DNA of 64,000 nucleotides from Pseudomonas mosselii (GCF_003205295.1 NZ_QJRP01000022.1:1-64000); one strand, 5' to 3'. Shown: positions 28,882-40,082, counted from the stretch's first letter. Numbers and translations: made by a program. The notes: generated by a model not told the origin, from the sequence alone.

Positions 28882-30063
28882 TCAGCCCGGCATGCCATCC
28901 ACCCGTGCCCGCAACAGGATCGGCAGGTAGTGCCAGAGGAACAGCAGCAGCGCCGCGCTGCCGAACAGCACCGACAACCCCAACCCCAGGGGCGTGAACG
29001 GTGTCACAGCGACCCGGGCCAGCGCCGCCAGCTGGATCAGCGCGAACGCCCAGCCAATGCTGCGCGGCACCGCCAGCGGCCGCCCGGTATGCCCCAGGCT
29101 GACCCGGGCCATCATCGCCACGATCAGCCCGGTCATGGCGCCGACCGTCAGGGCGTGGGCGGCCAGGCTCGGATTGATCGCCACCCCGGCATGCCACAGG
29201 GCCAGGCCCAGGCAGGCCGGGATCAGCCACGCGTAGGCCAGGTGCAGCGACCACAGCAGCGGCACCCGCCACAGGCCTCGGTCATGCCACAGTGCCAGGC
29301 GCACGCCGTGCAGCACCGCCAGGGCGGCGAACAGTGCGGCCATCAGTGGTTGCGGCGCATCGTTGAGGCCAAGTACGTAGGTAAGTGGCAGCGCCACGCT
29401 GCCCAGCAGGCAGGTGCGGTCCAGCCATGGGCGGGCTGGTGCCGGGCTCATGTTGCCCAGGCCGCGCCGGGTGAAGAATGGAATCACCCGGCCGCCGATC
29501 ACGCTCATCATCGCCGCCACCAGCCACAGCCCGGCCAGCACGCCGCGCCGTTGCCACAGCTCGCTGCCCTGCAGCCAACCTGCCAGGGTCAGCCACTGGC
29601 AGGCGGCGATCAGCAGCACCAGGGCGACGATGGGGTAGTTGTTGCGCAACCGTCGCTGGATGATCGGTCGCGCCAGGGCCAGCGCCACCAGGGGCAGGAA
29701 GGCGCCTTCGATCAGCACCAGCAGCCAGGCCGGCAAGGGCAGGAACCAACCGAGCCGGCCCAGCAGCCAGAGCAGGAACAGCCCCTGCAGCGGCCGGCCG
29801 CTCAGGCCCGGGATGCCGCTCCAGTTCTGCACGGCGGTGAGCAGGAATCCGGCGACGATGGCCACGGCGAAGCCGAACAGCATTTCATGGCGATGCCAGG
29901 CGAGCATGCCGCCGGCCGGGTCGAGTTCGAGCGCGCCGGTCAGCACGCCAGCCCACAGCAGCAGGGCGAGCAGGGCGAACAGGCTGCCGCCGAGGAAGAA
30001 CGGACGAAAACCCAGGGCCCAGAGGGCCTGGCGGGGGCGAGCGGTGATCGGCTGGACGAGCAT
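28882..30063 (-). CDS. nnrS: NnrS family multi-helix membrane protein
   Basis: A 393-residue protein with about twelve hydrophobic segments. The start is taken at ATG 30063 (MLVQPITARPRQALWALGFR). Family marks are LGFRPFFLGGSLFALLALLL near the N-terminus, AWHRHEMLFGFAVAIVAGFLLTAVQNW, then GGRVIPFFTRRG and AHALTVGAMTGLIVAMMARV, each with conserved His or Arg. NnrS proteins are haem- and copper-binding inner-membrane proteins linked to tolerance of nitric-oxide stress. No denitrification genes lie nearby. It is divergent from the recombinase gene, with about 107 bases between the starts. Confidence 0.88.
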   Translation of the reverse strand: MLVQPITARPRQALWALGFRPFFLGGSLFALLALLLWAGVLTGALELDPAGGMLAWHRHEMLFGFAVAIVAGFLLTAVQNWSGIPGLSGRPLQGLFLLWLLGRLGWFLPLPAWLLVLIEGAFLPLVALALARPIIQRRLRNNYPIVALVLLIAACQWLTLAGWLQGSELWQRRGVLAGLWLVAAMMSVIGGRVIPFFTRRGLGNMSPAPARPWLDRTCLLGSVALPLTYVLGLNDAPQPLMAALFAALAVLHGVRLALWHDRGLWRVPLLWSLHLAYAWLIPACLGLALWHAGVAINPSLAAHALTVGAMTGLIVAMMARVSLGHTGRPLAVPRSIGWAFALIQLAALARVAVTPFTPLGLGLSVLFGSAALLLFLWHYLPILLRARVDGMPG

Positions 30064-30170
30064 GGCGGGGACCTTGGTTCGATCGGAGCGGTTGAATGGG
30101 GTACCATCACGAACCATGCCAGCGTTCAAAGGCCTTGAATATCAAGGTGATGGCACCGCGTGAAGTCATT

Positions 30171-31193
30171 ATGACTCTTTTTGCTTGTAGTCTTTTTGAC
30201 CTTTATCAGGGTTTAAATGACTCGCTTTACGCCGCCTTGCGCTCGCCGCGCATTCGGCTTCGCTACAGGATCCCCGCTGTGACCGACCTCCTGCGCAATC
30301 CGCTGTTGCAGTACCTCGCCCGACTGGCCCCGTCCAGCCAGCTGACCATGCGCTACATCCTGCAGGACGCCGCCGACCGCCTGGGCTTTGCCGATGGTGA
30401 TATCGCCGACGTACCCTGGCACCGCCTCGAGCCCGGCCATGTGATTGCCCTGGTCGCGGCGCTGCGCGCCGATGGGTACGCGCCCAATACCTCGTCGCTT
30501 TACGTCAATGCGGTGCGCGGGGTGATGAACGAGGCCTGGCGCCAGGGGCTGATCGACCACGAGCAACTGCTGATGATCCGCGAGGTCAAGCCGGCCGGCG
30601 GCAGCCGCCTGCCGCCGGGGCGCAACCTGCGGCGCAACCTGATCCGCGAACTGATGGATGTGTGCGCCGCCGACCCGCGGCCACAAGGCGTGCGCGACGC
30701 GGCGATCCTGGCGTTGCTCTACGGCACCGGCATGCGCAAGTCGGAATCGGTGGACGTCGACCTGGACCAGGTGGACTTCCAGGAGCGCAGCGTGCAGGTG
30801 CTGGCCAAGGGTAACCGTCAGCTGGTCAAGTACGCCCCGGGCTGGGCCTTCGACAAGCTGCAGGCCTGGCTCGACCTGCGCCGCCAGCACCTGCCCGCCG
30901 GCGAGCGCGACGACAGCTTCCTGTTCAACCGCATCCGCCGCGGCAGCCATATCACCCGTGCGCGCATCACCAAGCACGCGATCTACTACATCGCCCGCCA
31001 GCGCGGAGCGCAGGTGGGGGCCAAGATCATGCCCCATGATTTTCGCCGGGCGTTCATCACCCGGGTGATCGAGGAGCACGATCTGTCGATCGCGCAGAAG
31101 CTCGCCCACCATGCCAACATCCAGACCACGGCGAGCTATGACCGGCGCGATGACAACGAGCGGCGGCGGGCAGTGGAGCGGTTCGACTACTGA
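30171..31193 (+). CDS. Stand-alone tyrosine recombinase / site-specific integrase
   Basis: A tyrosine recombinase of 340 residues if started at ATG 30171; GTG 30279 is an alternative start. The C-terminal catalytic domain shows the full active-site set: Arg in GTGMRKSE, Lys in LAKGNRQ, His-x-x-Arg in HDFRRAF, His in LAHHAN and the nucleophile Tyr in TTASYDRRDD. The N-terminal SAM-like DNA-binding domain contains PNTSSLYVNAVRGVMNEAW. There is no prophage, transposon or attachment-site repeat around it, so it looks like a chromosomal orphan rather than part of an intact island. The first 30-40 residues are less typical, so the start is uncertain. Confidence 0.8.
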   Translation: MTLFACSLFDLYQGLNDSLYAALRSPRIRLRYRIPAVTDLLRNPLLQYLARLAPSSQLTMRYILQDAADRLGFADGDIADVPWHRLEPGHVIALVAALRADGYAPNTSSLYVNAVRGVMNEAWRQGLIDHEQLLMIREVKPAGGSRLPPGRNLRRNLIRELMDVCAADPRPQGVRDAAILALLYGTGMRKSESVDVDLDQVDFQERSVQVLAKGNRQLVKYAPGWAFDKLQAWLDLRRQHLPAGERDDSFLFNRIRRGSHITRARITKHAIYYIARQRGAQVGAKIMPHDFRRAFITRVIEEHDLSIAQKLAHHANIQTTASYDRRDDNERRRAVERFDY

Positions 31194-31208
31194 CCAGGAC
31201 CGAGTCCG

Positions 31209-32366
31209 TCAGTACACCTCGGCATAGCGCAACACCCGCCCACGTCCCTGTTGCTTGGCTGCATACAATGCACGGTCGCCCATCGACAGCAGCCGCGACA
31301 GCTCACCTTGCGCCGCCGGCCGGCTGACGATGCCTATGCTCACGCCCAGCAGCCCCGGCTCCAGCAGCTCGAGCCCTGCGAATCCGGCGCAGATCCGCTG
31401 CGCCACCCGTTCGGCCTCGAGCTCGCTGGCGCCGCGCAGCAGGCAGGCGAATTCCTCACCGCCAATGCGCGCAAACAGGTCGTCCCGGCGCAGGTGGCGA
31501 GCGGTTTCGCGGGCGAACGCCAACAGGACCTCGTCCCCGACGGGGTGGCCGAAGCGGTCGTTGATCCGCTTGAAGTGGTCCAGGTCGCACAGCAGCAACG
31601 CCACCGGCAACTGGCTTGCCGCGCCGTGATCCAGCAACTGAGCGCCGCGCTCCATGAATGCCCGACGGTTGTCGATGCCGGTCAGCGGGTCGCTGTAGGC
31701 TGCGGCGCGCAGCAGGATCTCGGCGCGCTCGCGGACCATCGCCAGGGTCACATAGGAGATGCCGATGGCGAACAGCATCGACTCGAACAGGATGAAGGCG
31801 AAGAAGCCCGGGCTGGCGCCGCCGCTGTTGATGGCGTGGTCGAGGGCGACACCGTCCTCGAGCAGCGTGCGCATCAGGTAGAGCGCTGCATGCAGGGTGG
31901 TCAGGATCAACGCCGGGGTATAGGACACCTGCAGGCGCACCCGTGGGCGCAGCAACTCGCCGATGCTCAGGCAGGTGTAGCCCAGGGTCAACAGTGAATA
32001 CGCCTTTACCCGCAGGCCGAGATCGCCGTAAAAGCCCGGCCACAGGCTGAACAGCCACCAGAGTACGGCACCGGCCAGCAGCAGCGGCCAGTGCGGCTTG
32101 CGCCCGCCGAGCACGCGCATGGCTGTCCAGCCCAGGCCGGTACCGACCAGCAGGACGATGTTGCCCAGCACCAGGGCCAGGTAGTCCATGTCAATGCCAC
32201 GCAGGGCATTCAGGCTGACCCCCAGGGCCGAGAGCAGCAGCATCGCGCCCAGGTAGCCCAGGCTCGGATCGCTGGCGCAACGCCGCCAGGCGTGCAGGGT
32301 CAGGATGCCCATCAGGGCCAGGATGAAAACGGCGACCAGGATCAGGGTCGGCAGGCTAAGCGGCAC
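31209..32366 (-). CDS. Membrane diguanylate cyclase (GGDEF)
   Basis: A protein of about 385 residues. The N-terminal half has six to seven membrane helices. The C-terminal half is a GGDEF domain with the active variant GGEEF in ARIGGEEFACLL. A product-inhibition I-site RRDD ends five residues before it, so catalysis and feedback control both look intact. SDPLTGIDNRRAF marks the domain start. There is no obvious ATG; GTG 32366 is chosen because the hydrophobic region begins right after it, but the start is uncertain. It converges with the recombinase gene (15 bases between stops). Confidence 0.85.
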   Translation of the reverse strand: MPLSLPTLILVAVFILALMGILTLHAWRRCASDPSLGYLGAMLLLSALGVSLNALRGIDMDYLALVLGNIVLLVGTGLGWTAMRVLGGRKPHWPLLLAGAVLWWLFSLWPGFYGDLGLRVKAYSLLTLGYTCLSIGELLRPRVRLQVSYTPALILTTLHAALYLMRTLLEDGVALDHAINSGGASPGFFAFILFESMLFAIGISYVTLAMVRERAEILLRAAAYSDPLTGIDNRRAFMERGAQLLDHGAASQLPVALLLCDLDHFKRINDRFGHPVGDEVLLAFARETARHLRRDDLFARIGGEEFACLLRGASELEAERVAQRICAGFAGLELLEPGLLGVSIGIVSRPAAQGELSRLLSMGDRALYAAKQQGRGRVLRYAEVY

Positions 32367-32431
32367 GATACAAGGGCTCAAAGGGCAAACCGGCGATGCT
32401 AAGCCATGCGCATGGCCATTTGCTACCTTGC

Positions 32432-33610
32432 TCAGTGAATGCTCGACGCCAGCTCGAAGATCGGCATGTACATGAGGATCACGATCAGCCCGATCAGCAG
32501 GCCGATAAAGGTCATCAGCAAGGGCTCGAACAGCTTGACGAACCATTCGACCCAGCGGCTGATCTCCTGGTCGTGGAAGTCCGCGCAGCGCTCGAGCATC
32601 TCGCCGAGGTTACCCGACTGCTCGCCAGCGCGCAGCAGCCTGAGTGAAACCGGCGTGATCAGTTGCCCGGCCTGCAGCGCATCGGACAGCGGCAGGCCCT
32701 CGGCGACCCGCCGACTGGCCTGTTCCAGGCCTTCGGCCGCGCTGCTGCCCAGCAATCCCCGGGCCATGCCCAGGGCGGTGAGGATGGGAATGCCGCCTTG
32801 CAGGAGAATCCCCAGCGAGCGATAGAAACGCGCCAGTTCGTACATCACCAGGCGCTGGTGCAGGGCCGGCATCCGCCGCAGCAAGCGGCCGGCGCCACGG
32901 CGCAGCGCCGGATGACGACGCAGGGCGACCAGCGCGCCGATGCCGATGAGCGTGCCCAGCCCCAGGGGCAGTTGCTGGGCATGCAGGAACAGGCCGATGC
33001 GCATCAGCACCCGCGACAGCCAGGGCAGTTCGGTGCCCATGCCCTCGAACACCAGGCTGAAGCGCGGCACTACATAGCCGAGCAGGAACAGCACCACGCC
33101 GCCGCCCACCAGCAACAGCAGCAGGGGGTAGACCGAGGCGCCGACCAGCTTCTGGCGCACCAGGTCCAGCCGCTGGCGATAGCCGATGTAGCGGTTCAAG
33201 GCGTCGGCCAGGGCGCCGGTGCGTTCGCTGGACTGCACCAGGGCCACGTACAGGGCGGGGAACACCCGTGGCTGCTGGGCCAGGGCCTGGGACAGCGAGC
33301 GCCCCTCGTACAACTGACGCACCAGTTGCTCCAGGGTTTTGCGCGTGGCACCGCCCGGAGCTTTTTCGGCCAGGCTTTCGAGGGCATCGATCAGCGGCAG
33401 GCCGGCGCCGAGCAGGGTGGCCAGTTCCTGGCTGAACAGCATCAGGTCGAACGCCGCCTGGCGGCGGCGCAGGGCCAGGCCCTGGCTGCGCACGCTGAGC
33501 ACGCGCAGGCCCTGGTCCTCGGCCTGGCGCCGAGCCTGGTCGCTGTCCTCGGCTTCCACCTGCAATTGCACCACGCCCTGGCTGCCCAGGGCCTTGAGCT
33601 GATAGCGCAT
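32432..33610 (-). CDS. gspF: Type II secretion inner-membrane platform protein GspF
   Basis: A 392-residue protein with two repeated GspF cytoplasmic domains and three membrane helices (near residues 165-190, 215-235 and 360-385). FSQELATLLGAGLPLIDALE and its repeat, containing SLGILLQGGIPILTAL, mark the two domains. The first repeat is followed by QSSERTGALADAL and the second by RAGEQSGNLGEML. ATG 33610 has GAGGAG upstream. An ATG at 33625, overlapping the gspG stop as ATGA, is an alternative that adds five residues. It forms a two-gene unit with gspG. No gspD, gspE or other secretin-system genes are present in this window. Confidence 0.88.
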   Translation of the reverse strand: MRYQLKALGSQGVVQLQVEAEDSDQARRQAEDQGLRVLSVRSQGLALRRRQAAFDLMLFSQELATLLGAGLPLIDALESLAEKAPGGATRKTLEQLVRQLYEGRSLSQALAQQPRVFPALYVALVQSSERTGALADALNRYIGYRQRLDLVRQKLVGASVYPLLLLLVGGGVVLFLLGYVVPRFSLVFEGMGTELPWLSRVLMRIGLFLHAQQLPLGLGTLIGIGALVALRRHPALRRGAGRLLRRMPALHQRLVMYELARFYRSLGILLQGGIPILTALGMARGLLGSSAAEGLEQASRRVAEGLPLSDALQAGQLITPVSLRLLRAGEQSGNLGEMLERCADFHDQEISRWVEWFVKLFEPLLMTFIGLLIGLIVILMYMPIFELASSIH

Positions 33611-33621
33611 GGCCGGGCTCC

Positions 33622-34047
33622 TCATTGCCAGCTGGTGATCTCGGCGTTTTCCCCGTCACCGCCGGGCTGGCCATCCTTGCCCATCGACAGCAGGTCGTAC
33701 TCGCCGCCGTTCTCGCCGGGCTGCTTGTAGATGTAAGGGCGCCCCCAGGGGTCCTGGGGCACCGCTTTCTGAAGGTACGGCCCCGACCAGCGCGCTTCGC
33801 CACCGGGCGCGACCACCAGGGCTTGCAGGCCCTGTTCGCTGCTGGGGTAGTGGCCGACTTCCAGGCGATAGAGGTCCAGGGCCTTGCCCAGGCCTTCGAT
33901 CTGCGCCCGCGCCACCTTGGCCTCGGAGCGGCCCAGCTGGCTGAAGTACTTGGGTGCGACGATGCCGGCCAGCAGGCCCAGCACCACCAGCACCACCAAC
34001 AGTTCGAGCAGGGTGAAGCCGCGTTGGCTGTGGATCTTGCGCTGCAT
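33622..34047 (-). CDS. gspG: Major pseudopilin GspG
   Basis: A 141-residue pseudopilin. ATG 34047 is preceded by GGAGGG. The N-terminus MQRKIHSQRG is followed by the prepilin peptidase site G^FTLLE and a hydrophobic helix. GspG hallmarks follow: QIEGLGKALDLYRLE, HYPSSEQGLQAL, DPWGRPYIYK and a C-terminal GKDGQPGGDGENAEI calcium-binding loop. It would form the short pseudopilus of a type II secretion system and is co-transcribed with gspF. The rest of the system must be elsewhere or absent. Confidence 0.9.
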   Translation of the reverse strand: MQRKIHSQRGFTLLELLVVLVVLGLLAGIVAPKYFSQLGRSEAKVARAQIEGLGKALDLYRLEVGHYPSSEQGLQALVVAPGGEARWSGPYLQKAVPQDPWGRPYIYKQPGENGGEYDLLSMGKDGQPGGDGENAEITSWQ

Positions 34048-34232
34048 GGTGAAACCCTCCCGTGCGTTTGTCCCTGCCATGCAACAGCCGTGCACGTCTG
34101 CACCGAGCCCTTGCGCCATGCGCGCTGGCGGGCGGCACGACCCTTGCCTCATAGCCGTAAAGCCCGGGTCGACGGGGCATTTCCCCCACATCGGGGGCCA
34201 CTCTTGATCTTGTGCGACGGGAGGCAACCGAC

Positions 34233-34832
34233 ATGCGTGGACTGATCCTGGGACTGGCGGCGGGGCTGATGGCGTTCGGCGCCCAGGCCGACATCTACAT
34301 CGCCAGCGATGGCAAGGGCGGCTTCGTGCTGTCCAACGTGCATCGGCCTGGACGGCACTATGAGCGGGTGATCAAGGAGAGCGGCTTGGCTGGCAGGCCG
34401 GTCAACGCCCAGCTGGTCACCGGCCGGCCATACGCCGACCTGGTGGCCGCCGCCGCCCTGGCCAACGATGTGTCGCCGGCGCTGTTGCATGCGCTGATCA
34501 AGGCCGAGTCCGGCTACAACCCCAAGGCCCGCTCGGCCAAGGGGGCGGCGGGGCTGATGCAGCTGATGCCGGACACGGCGAAGGAGATGGGCGTGGCGGA
34601 TGTGCTGGATCCGGCGTCCAACGTGCAGGGCGGGGCGCGCTATATCAAGCGCATGCTCAAGCTGTTCGACAACGACATCACGTTGGCGGTGGCGGCCTAC
34701 AATGCCGGGCCCGATGCCGTGCTCAGCCGGGGGCGGGTGGTGCCGCCGTTTGCCGAGACGCGGCGGTATGTGCCGGCGGTGTTGCGTGAGTATCGGTTGC
34801 TGCGGGGGTTGGCTGAGGATGCGCCGCTTTGA
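34233..34832 (+). CDS. Lytic transglycosylase, SLT family
   Basis: A 199-residue exported enzyme. ATG 34233 follows GGGAGG. A signal peptide runs through FGAQA. A DUF4124-like leader (YIASDGKGGFVLSN) comes first, then the SLT domain with the catalytic Glu in ALIKAESGYNPKARS, then GAAGLMQLMPDTA and AAYNAGPDAV. Such enzymes cleave the peptidoglycan glycan strand to form 1,6-anhydro ends. It is divergent from gspG-gspF, with 185 bases between starts, and could open the cell wall for assembly of that apparatus. That link is inference. Confidence 0.88.
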   Translation: MRGLILGLAAGLMAFGAQADIYIASDGKGGFVLSNVHRPGRHYERVIKESGLAGRPVNAQLVTGRPYADLVAAAALANDVSPALLHALIKAESGYNPKARSAKGAAGLMQLMPDTAKEMGVADVLDPASNVQGGARYIKRMLKLFDNDITLAVAAYNAGPDAVLSRGRVVPPFAETRRYVPAVLREYRLLRGLAEDAPL

Positions 34833-35008
34833 GTGGGGTGGGGTTTCTAGGTGTTCGCCGTAAGTTTTGCAGCGCCTATGAGATCGAGCGCTGCAAGGTT
34901 ACGACAAGCCCCTGGCAGCCCTCACACGATCAATAGCTCCCCCAACACCCCATGCTTCCCCCAACTCTGGGCTATAACCTCTAGAGGTGCCCAGCCGCGG
35001 AGCCCGCC

Positions 35009-36454
35009 ATGGACCTCGCCCCACGTCCCGACACGTTGCCGCTCGCCGACACCGGCCCGGCGCGCAAGCCGTTCAACATGCTGCGCTGGTACGCCTGGGT
35101 GAGCCTGGCCATCATCCTCTCGGTGGGTGTCGGCCTGGGCCTGATCTCCAGCCGCTTCATCATCGACGAAAGCGTCGAGCGCGACGCCTTGCTCACCGCG
35201 CAGTTCATCACCTCCATCGCCGACGCCGAAGTGCGCCATGTGTCGATTCCCAACGTGCGGACCATGGGCGAGCTGCTCGACCCGCGCACCGACCATGCCT
35301 TGTCGGACGTCGATCCCGAGGCCCGACGCCGGGCCCGGGGCGAGTTTCTCGACCATATCGCCCACCTGCCGGACATGCTCCTGGCCAACATCTACGCCCC
35401 CGATCGCACGGTGATCTGGTCGAGCAACCCGGCGCTGATCGGCAAGCTGATCGAGTCGGATGACGACCTCGACCGGGCCTTCGAGTACAAGATGCGGGTG
35501 TCGGCCAGCTACCACGACTTCGAGCAGGCGCGCAGCGAACAGAAGTTCGTCACCCCGCCCGAGCAGCTGTTCATCGAGAACTACATCCCCCTGTTCGATG
35601 CCGACGGCAAACATGTCACGGCCATGGTCGAGATCTACAAGGAGCCCCATGACCTGATCGTGCGCATCGAGCATGGATTGCTGTTGATCTGGCTGGCCAT
35701 CGCCGTGGGCGCAGGGCTGGTCTACATCGGCTTGTACGGCATCATGCGCCGCGCGGCGCGGCTGATGGCGGTGCAGCAGAAGCGGCTGATCGGCAACGAA
35801 ACCTTCGTCGCCCTGGGCGAGGTATCGTCGGCGGTGGCGCACAGCCTGCGCAACCCGCTGGCGAGCATCCGCTCCAGCGCCGAGCTGGCCCAGGCCTTCG
35901 ACGAAGGCCTGGCGCAGAAGAACATCAGCGATATCATCAACCAGGTCGATCGTATGTCGCAGTGGGTGCGTGAGCTGCTCCAGTCGCTGCGCCCGCTCGG
36001 CGACGAGGCCGTGCCGGTGGATGTGGCCCAGGCCCTGCGCGACAGCCTCCAGGCCTATGGCCAGGCGCTGCAGCGCGGTGGCGTGCGGCTGGTGCTGGCC
36101 GAGCTGCCGTCGGTCCGGGTGCTGGGCCAGCCGGCCTTGCTCGGGCAGATCTTCAACAGCCTGATCGCCAACGCCCTGGAGTCGATGGAGGCGGGCGGAG
36201 AGTTGCGCGTGGAAGTGGTGCGCCACGACCGGCGCACCCTGAACCTGCGCCTCTCGGACACCGGCAAGGGCATGAGCGAGCAGCAGCAGCGCATGGCCTT
36301 CCGGCCATTCTTCACCACCAAGCAGGGTGGCGTGGGGGTGGGGCTGATGCTGGTCAAGCGGATCATGGAGCGCTTTGGCGGTTCGGTACGGTTGAGCAGT
36401 CGCGAGGGAATGGGGACTCGGGTGTTGCTGAGTTTTCGAGTCGCTGTTGCGTGA
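35009..36454 (+). CDS. Sensor histidine kinase, paralog 1
   Basis: A 481-residue membrane sensor kinase. It has membrane helices near residues 28-48 and 229-250 and a periplasmic domain of about 180 residues between them. The phosphorylated His is H278 in AVAHSLRNPLASIRSSAE. The ATP-binding domain has IANALESM (N box), LSDTGKGM (G1), FFTTKQGGVGVGL and a final GTRVLLSF. ATG 35009 follows CGGAG. It is a close paralog of the kinase at 36744: both share SVERDA.LTAQFI, the FIENYIPLFD loop and MVEIYKEP. It has no response regulator of its own directly after it; a 289-base AT-rich gap separates it from the next kinase. Confidence 0.88.
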   Translation: MDLAPRPDTLPLADTGPARKPFNMLRWYAWVSLAIILSVGVGLGLISSRFIIDESVERDALLTAQFITSIADAEVRHVSIPNVRTMGELLDPRTDHALSDVDPEARRRARGEFLDHIAHLPDMLLANIYAPDRTVIWSSNPALIGKLIESDDDLDRAFEYKMRVSASYHDFEQARSEQKFVTPPEQLFIENYIPLFDADGKHVTAMVEIYKEPHDLIVRIEHGLLLIWLAIAVGAGLVYIGLYGIMRRAARLMAVQQKRLIGNETFVALGEVSSAVAHSLRNPLASIRSSAELAQAFDEGLAQKNISDIINQVDRMSQWVRELLQSLRPLGDEAVPVDVAQALRDSLQAYGQALQRGGVRLVLAELPSVRVLGQPALLGQIFNSLIANALESMEAGGELRVEVVRHDRRTLNLRLSDTGKGMSEQQQRMAFRPFFTTKQGGVGVGLMLVKRIMERFGGSVRLSSREGMGTRVLLSFRVAVA

Positions 36455-36521
36455 TAAATTGCTTGATGTGTATCTATTAAGTTTTTGTTTTTATAGAGTT
36501 TTTTGAATGTGGGTATTAATT

Positions 36522-36545
36522 CCCCAAAAGCGGGGGATTTTTCAC
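36522..36545 (+). terminator. Probable intrinsic terminator after kinase 1
   Basis: CCCC AAAAG CGGGG followed by ATTTTT lies about 70 bases after the first kinase gene, in AT-rich sequence. It would separate transcription of the two kinase genes. Confidence 0.55.
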
Positions 36546-36678
36546 CGTTTAACATCAGATATCTAATGTAAATATATGTTTTATAAGCCAAAACTAATTT
36601 TTAGTTGTCCTGGCTGAGTTTTTGCTACACCCGATTCAGGCCTGAGACAGCACTGTCTGTCCGGCCTCGATGGAGTCA

Positions 36679-36697
36679 CGTTGCTACCACCGGTAGC
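36679..36697. promoter_or_regulatory. Short inverted repeat upstream of kinase 2
   Basis: TTGCTACC ACC GGTAGCAA, an 8-bp perfect inverted repeat, lies about 47 bases before the second kinase start. It could be a regulator binding site or an mRNA hairpin. Its function is not known. Confidence 0.4.
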
Positions 36698-38202
36698 AAG
36701 CGTATGCCGATAGTCCTCATCGGCCCCAGGCGGGAGCGACGCGATGCAGACGCTCGAAAACGATGTCCCCGACAAGCCCGGCACCTCTGCCAGTGGGTTG
36801 GCCGTGCCGCTGCGCGAGTTCAACCTGCTGCGCTGGTTCTCGCTGGTCAGCCTGCTGATCATCGCCTCGGTCGCCGGCGGACTGGGGTACGTCTCGACGC
36901 GTTTCGTGGTGCGTGACAGCGTCGAACGCGACGCCATGCTCACTGCCCAGTTCATCCAGGCCATGGCCCAGGCCGAGGTGCGCCATTCGCAACTGCCGCC
37001 GGGCACCACCATGGGCGAGCTGCTTGACCCGCGCCTGGATCAGCAACACCTGCAGTTCACCCCGCAGCTGGCCGAGTCGACCCGGGTCGAGTTTCTCGAC
37101 CACGTCGAACACCTGCCCGACACCCTGCTGGCCAATGTCTATGCCCGCGACCGCCTGGTGGTCTGGTCGACCAACCCCAACCTGATCGGCAAGCGCATCG
37201 ACGAGGACGACGACCTGGAGCATGCCTTCCACTCGCGCAAAGCGGTATCGGCCAGCTACCACAAGGCCGACGAGGACCGCGAGGAGCAGAAGTTCCAGCG
37301 CGAACCCCGGCACCTGTTCATCGAGAACTACATACCGTTGTTCGACAGCCAGGGCGAGCAGGTGCTGGCGATGGTCGAGATCTACAAGGAACCCCAGGAC
37401 CTGGTGCGGCGCATCCAGCGCGGCTATGTGCTGATCTGGGCCTCGACCCTGGTCGGCGGGGCGTTGATCTACTTCGGCCTGTTCTGGATCGTGCGCCGCG
37501 CCGCCAGCCTGCTGCGCCACCAGCAGGACCGCCTGGTGGCCAGCGAGACCTACGTGGCCCTGGGCGAGATGTCCTCGGCGGTGGCCCACAGCCTGCGCAA
37601 CCCGTTGGCCAACATCCGCTCCAGCGCCGAACTTGCGCAGGACATCGCCAGTCCGGCGGCGCAGAAGAACATTGGCGACATCATCACCCAGGTCGACCGC
37701 ATGTCGCGCTGGGTCCGTGACCTGCTGGTGTCGCTGCGCCCGACCAGCGACGAAGCCGAGTCGGTGGACCTGGTGGCGGCCATCGAGGATGCGCGCCAGG
37801 CCTTCGCCCCACAGATAGAGCGCAACGGCGTACGTTTCGCCTTCGACGGGCCGCCGGCGCAATGGGTGGCCAGCCAGCCGCTGCAACTGACGCAGATCCT
37901 CAACAGCCTGTTCGCCAACGCCCTGGAGGCCATGCCCCAGGGCGGCGAGCTGCGCGCCGAGGTGCGCCAGCTGGAGGGCCAGGCCCAGCTGCAGCTCAGC
38001 GACACCGGCAAGGGCATGAGCGAGCAGCAGCGGCGCATGGTGTTCAAGCCGTTCTTCACCACCAAGCAGGGCGGGCTGGGTGTCGGCCTGGCCCTGGTCA
38101 AGCGGATCATGGAGCGCTTTGGCGGCGCGGTCGAACTGACCAGCCGCGAAGAGGAAGGAACCCGCGTCAGCCTGACTTTCAACATTGCAGCGGGAGGGGA
38201 CC

Positions 38203-39630
<1,428 letters not shown>

Positions 39631-39642
39631 CCAGCCCTACGC

Positions 39643-39770
39643 GATCCCTGTAGGAGCGGCCTTGTGTCGCGAAAGGGGTGCGAAGCGCCCCCAGGATTCG
39701 CGCATCAAGCTGATATCGCCGGGGCCGCTGTGCGGCCCTTTCGCGACATAAGGCCGCTCCTACAGGGATC
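39643..39770. repeat. Dispersed inverted-repeat element (second family)
   Basis: A 34-base arm (GATCCCTGTAGGAGCGGCCT then TGTGTCGCGAAAGG) is repeated in inverted form about 60 bases later with one or two mismatches. The CCTGTAGGAGCGGCCTTGTG core is familiar as a dispersed repeat in P. putida-group genomes. It lies just after the response-regulator gene and may act as its terminator. Confidence 0.75.
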
Positions 39771-39782
39771 CGCGAAATGGGC

Positions 39783-40082
39783 TCAAGGTTTCCCAGTGCT
39801 TCCTGACCCACCACCGTCACGCCCCATCCCTTCCGACCCACTGCCCCCCATCCCCGGCAGATCACGATCATCGTTCTGCTCGGCCGGCGGACTGTCCGGG
39901 TCATTGCCCTTGATCCGCGGGTCGGTATCCCGCGGCATGGGCTTCTCGATCGGATTGAGGGTGCTGTCGACCCCCGGCTGTGGCGCCGGGTTGTGCGGGT
40001 CATCAGGGTAGGTGGCGCCGGTACCGGCGGCCAAGGCCAAGGGCGAGGCGAGCAGGGCGGCCAGGAGGAAGGCGTGTTTCAT
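39783..40082 (-). CDS. Small secreted Pro/Gly/Asp-rich protein
   Basis: A 99-residue protein. ATG 40082 has AGGAG upstream. A signal peptide (MKHAFLLAALLASPLALAAG) is followed by a low-complexity mature part rich in Pro, Asp and Gly (PHNPAPQPGVDSTLNPIEKP; SGSEGMGRDGGGSGSTGKP). It is probably unstructured in the periplasm. I do not recognise a family. The coding sequence uses typical Pseudomonas codons, which supports it being real. Confidence 0.6.
   Translation of the reverse strand: MKHAFLLAALLASPLALAAGTGATYPDDPHNPAPQPGVDSTLNPIEKPMPRDTDPRIKGNDPDSPPAEQNDDRDLPGMGGSGSEGMGRDGGGSGSTGKP

Noticed and set aside
30171..31193. Stand-alone recombinase as the integrase of a genomic island
   Set aside because: Neighbours are ordinary chromosomal genes and no flanking repeats or tRNA were seen, so an island is not supported here.
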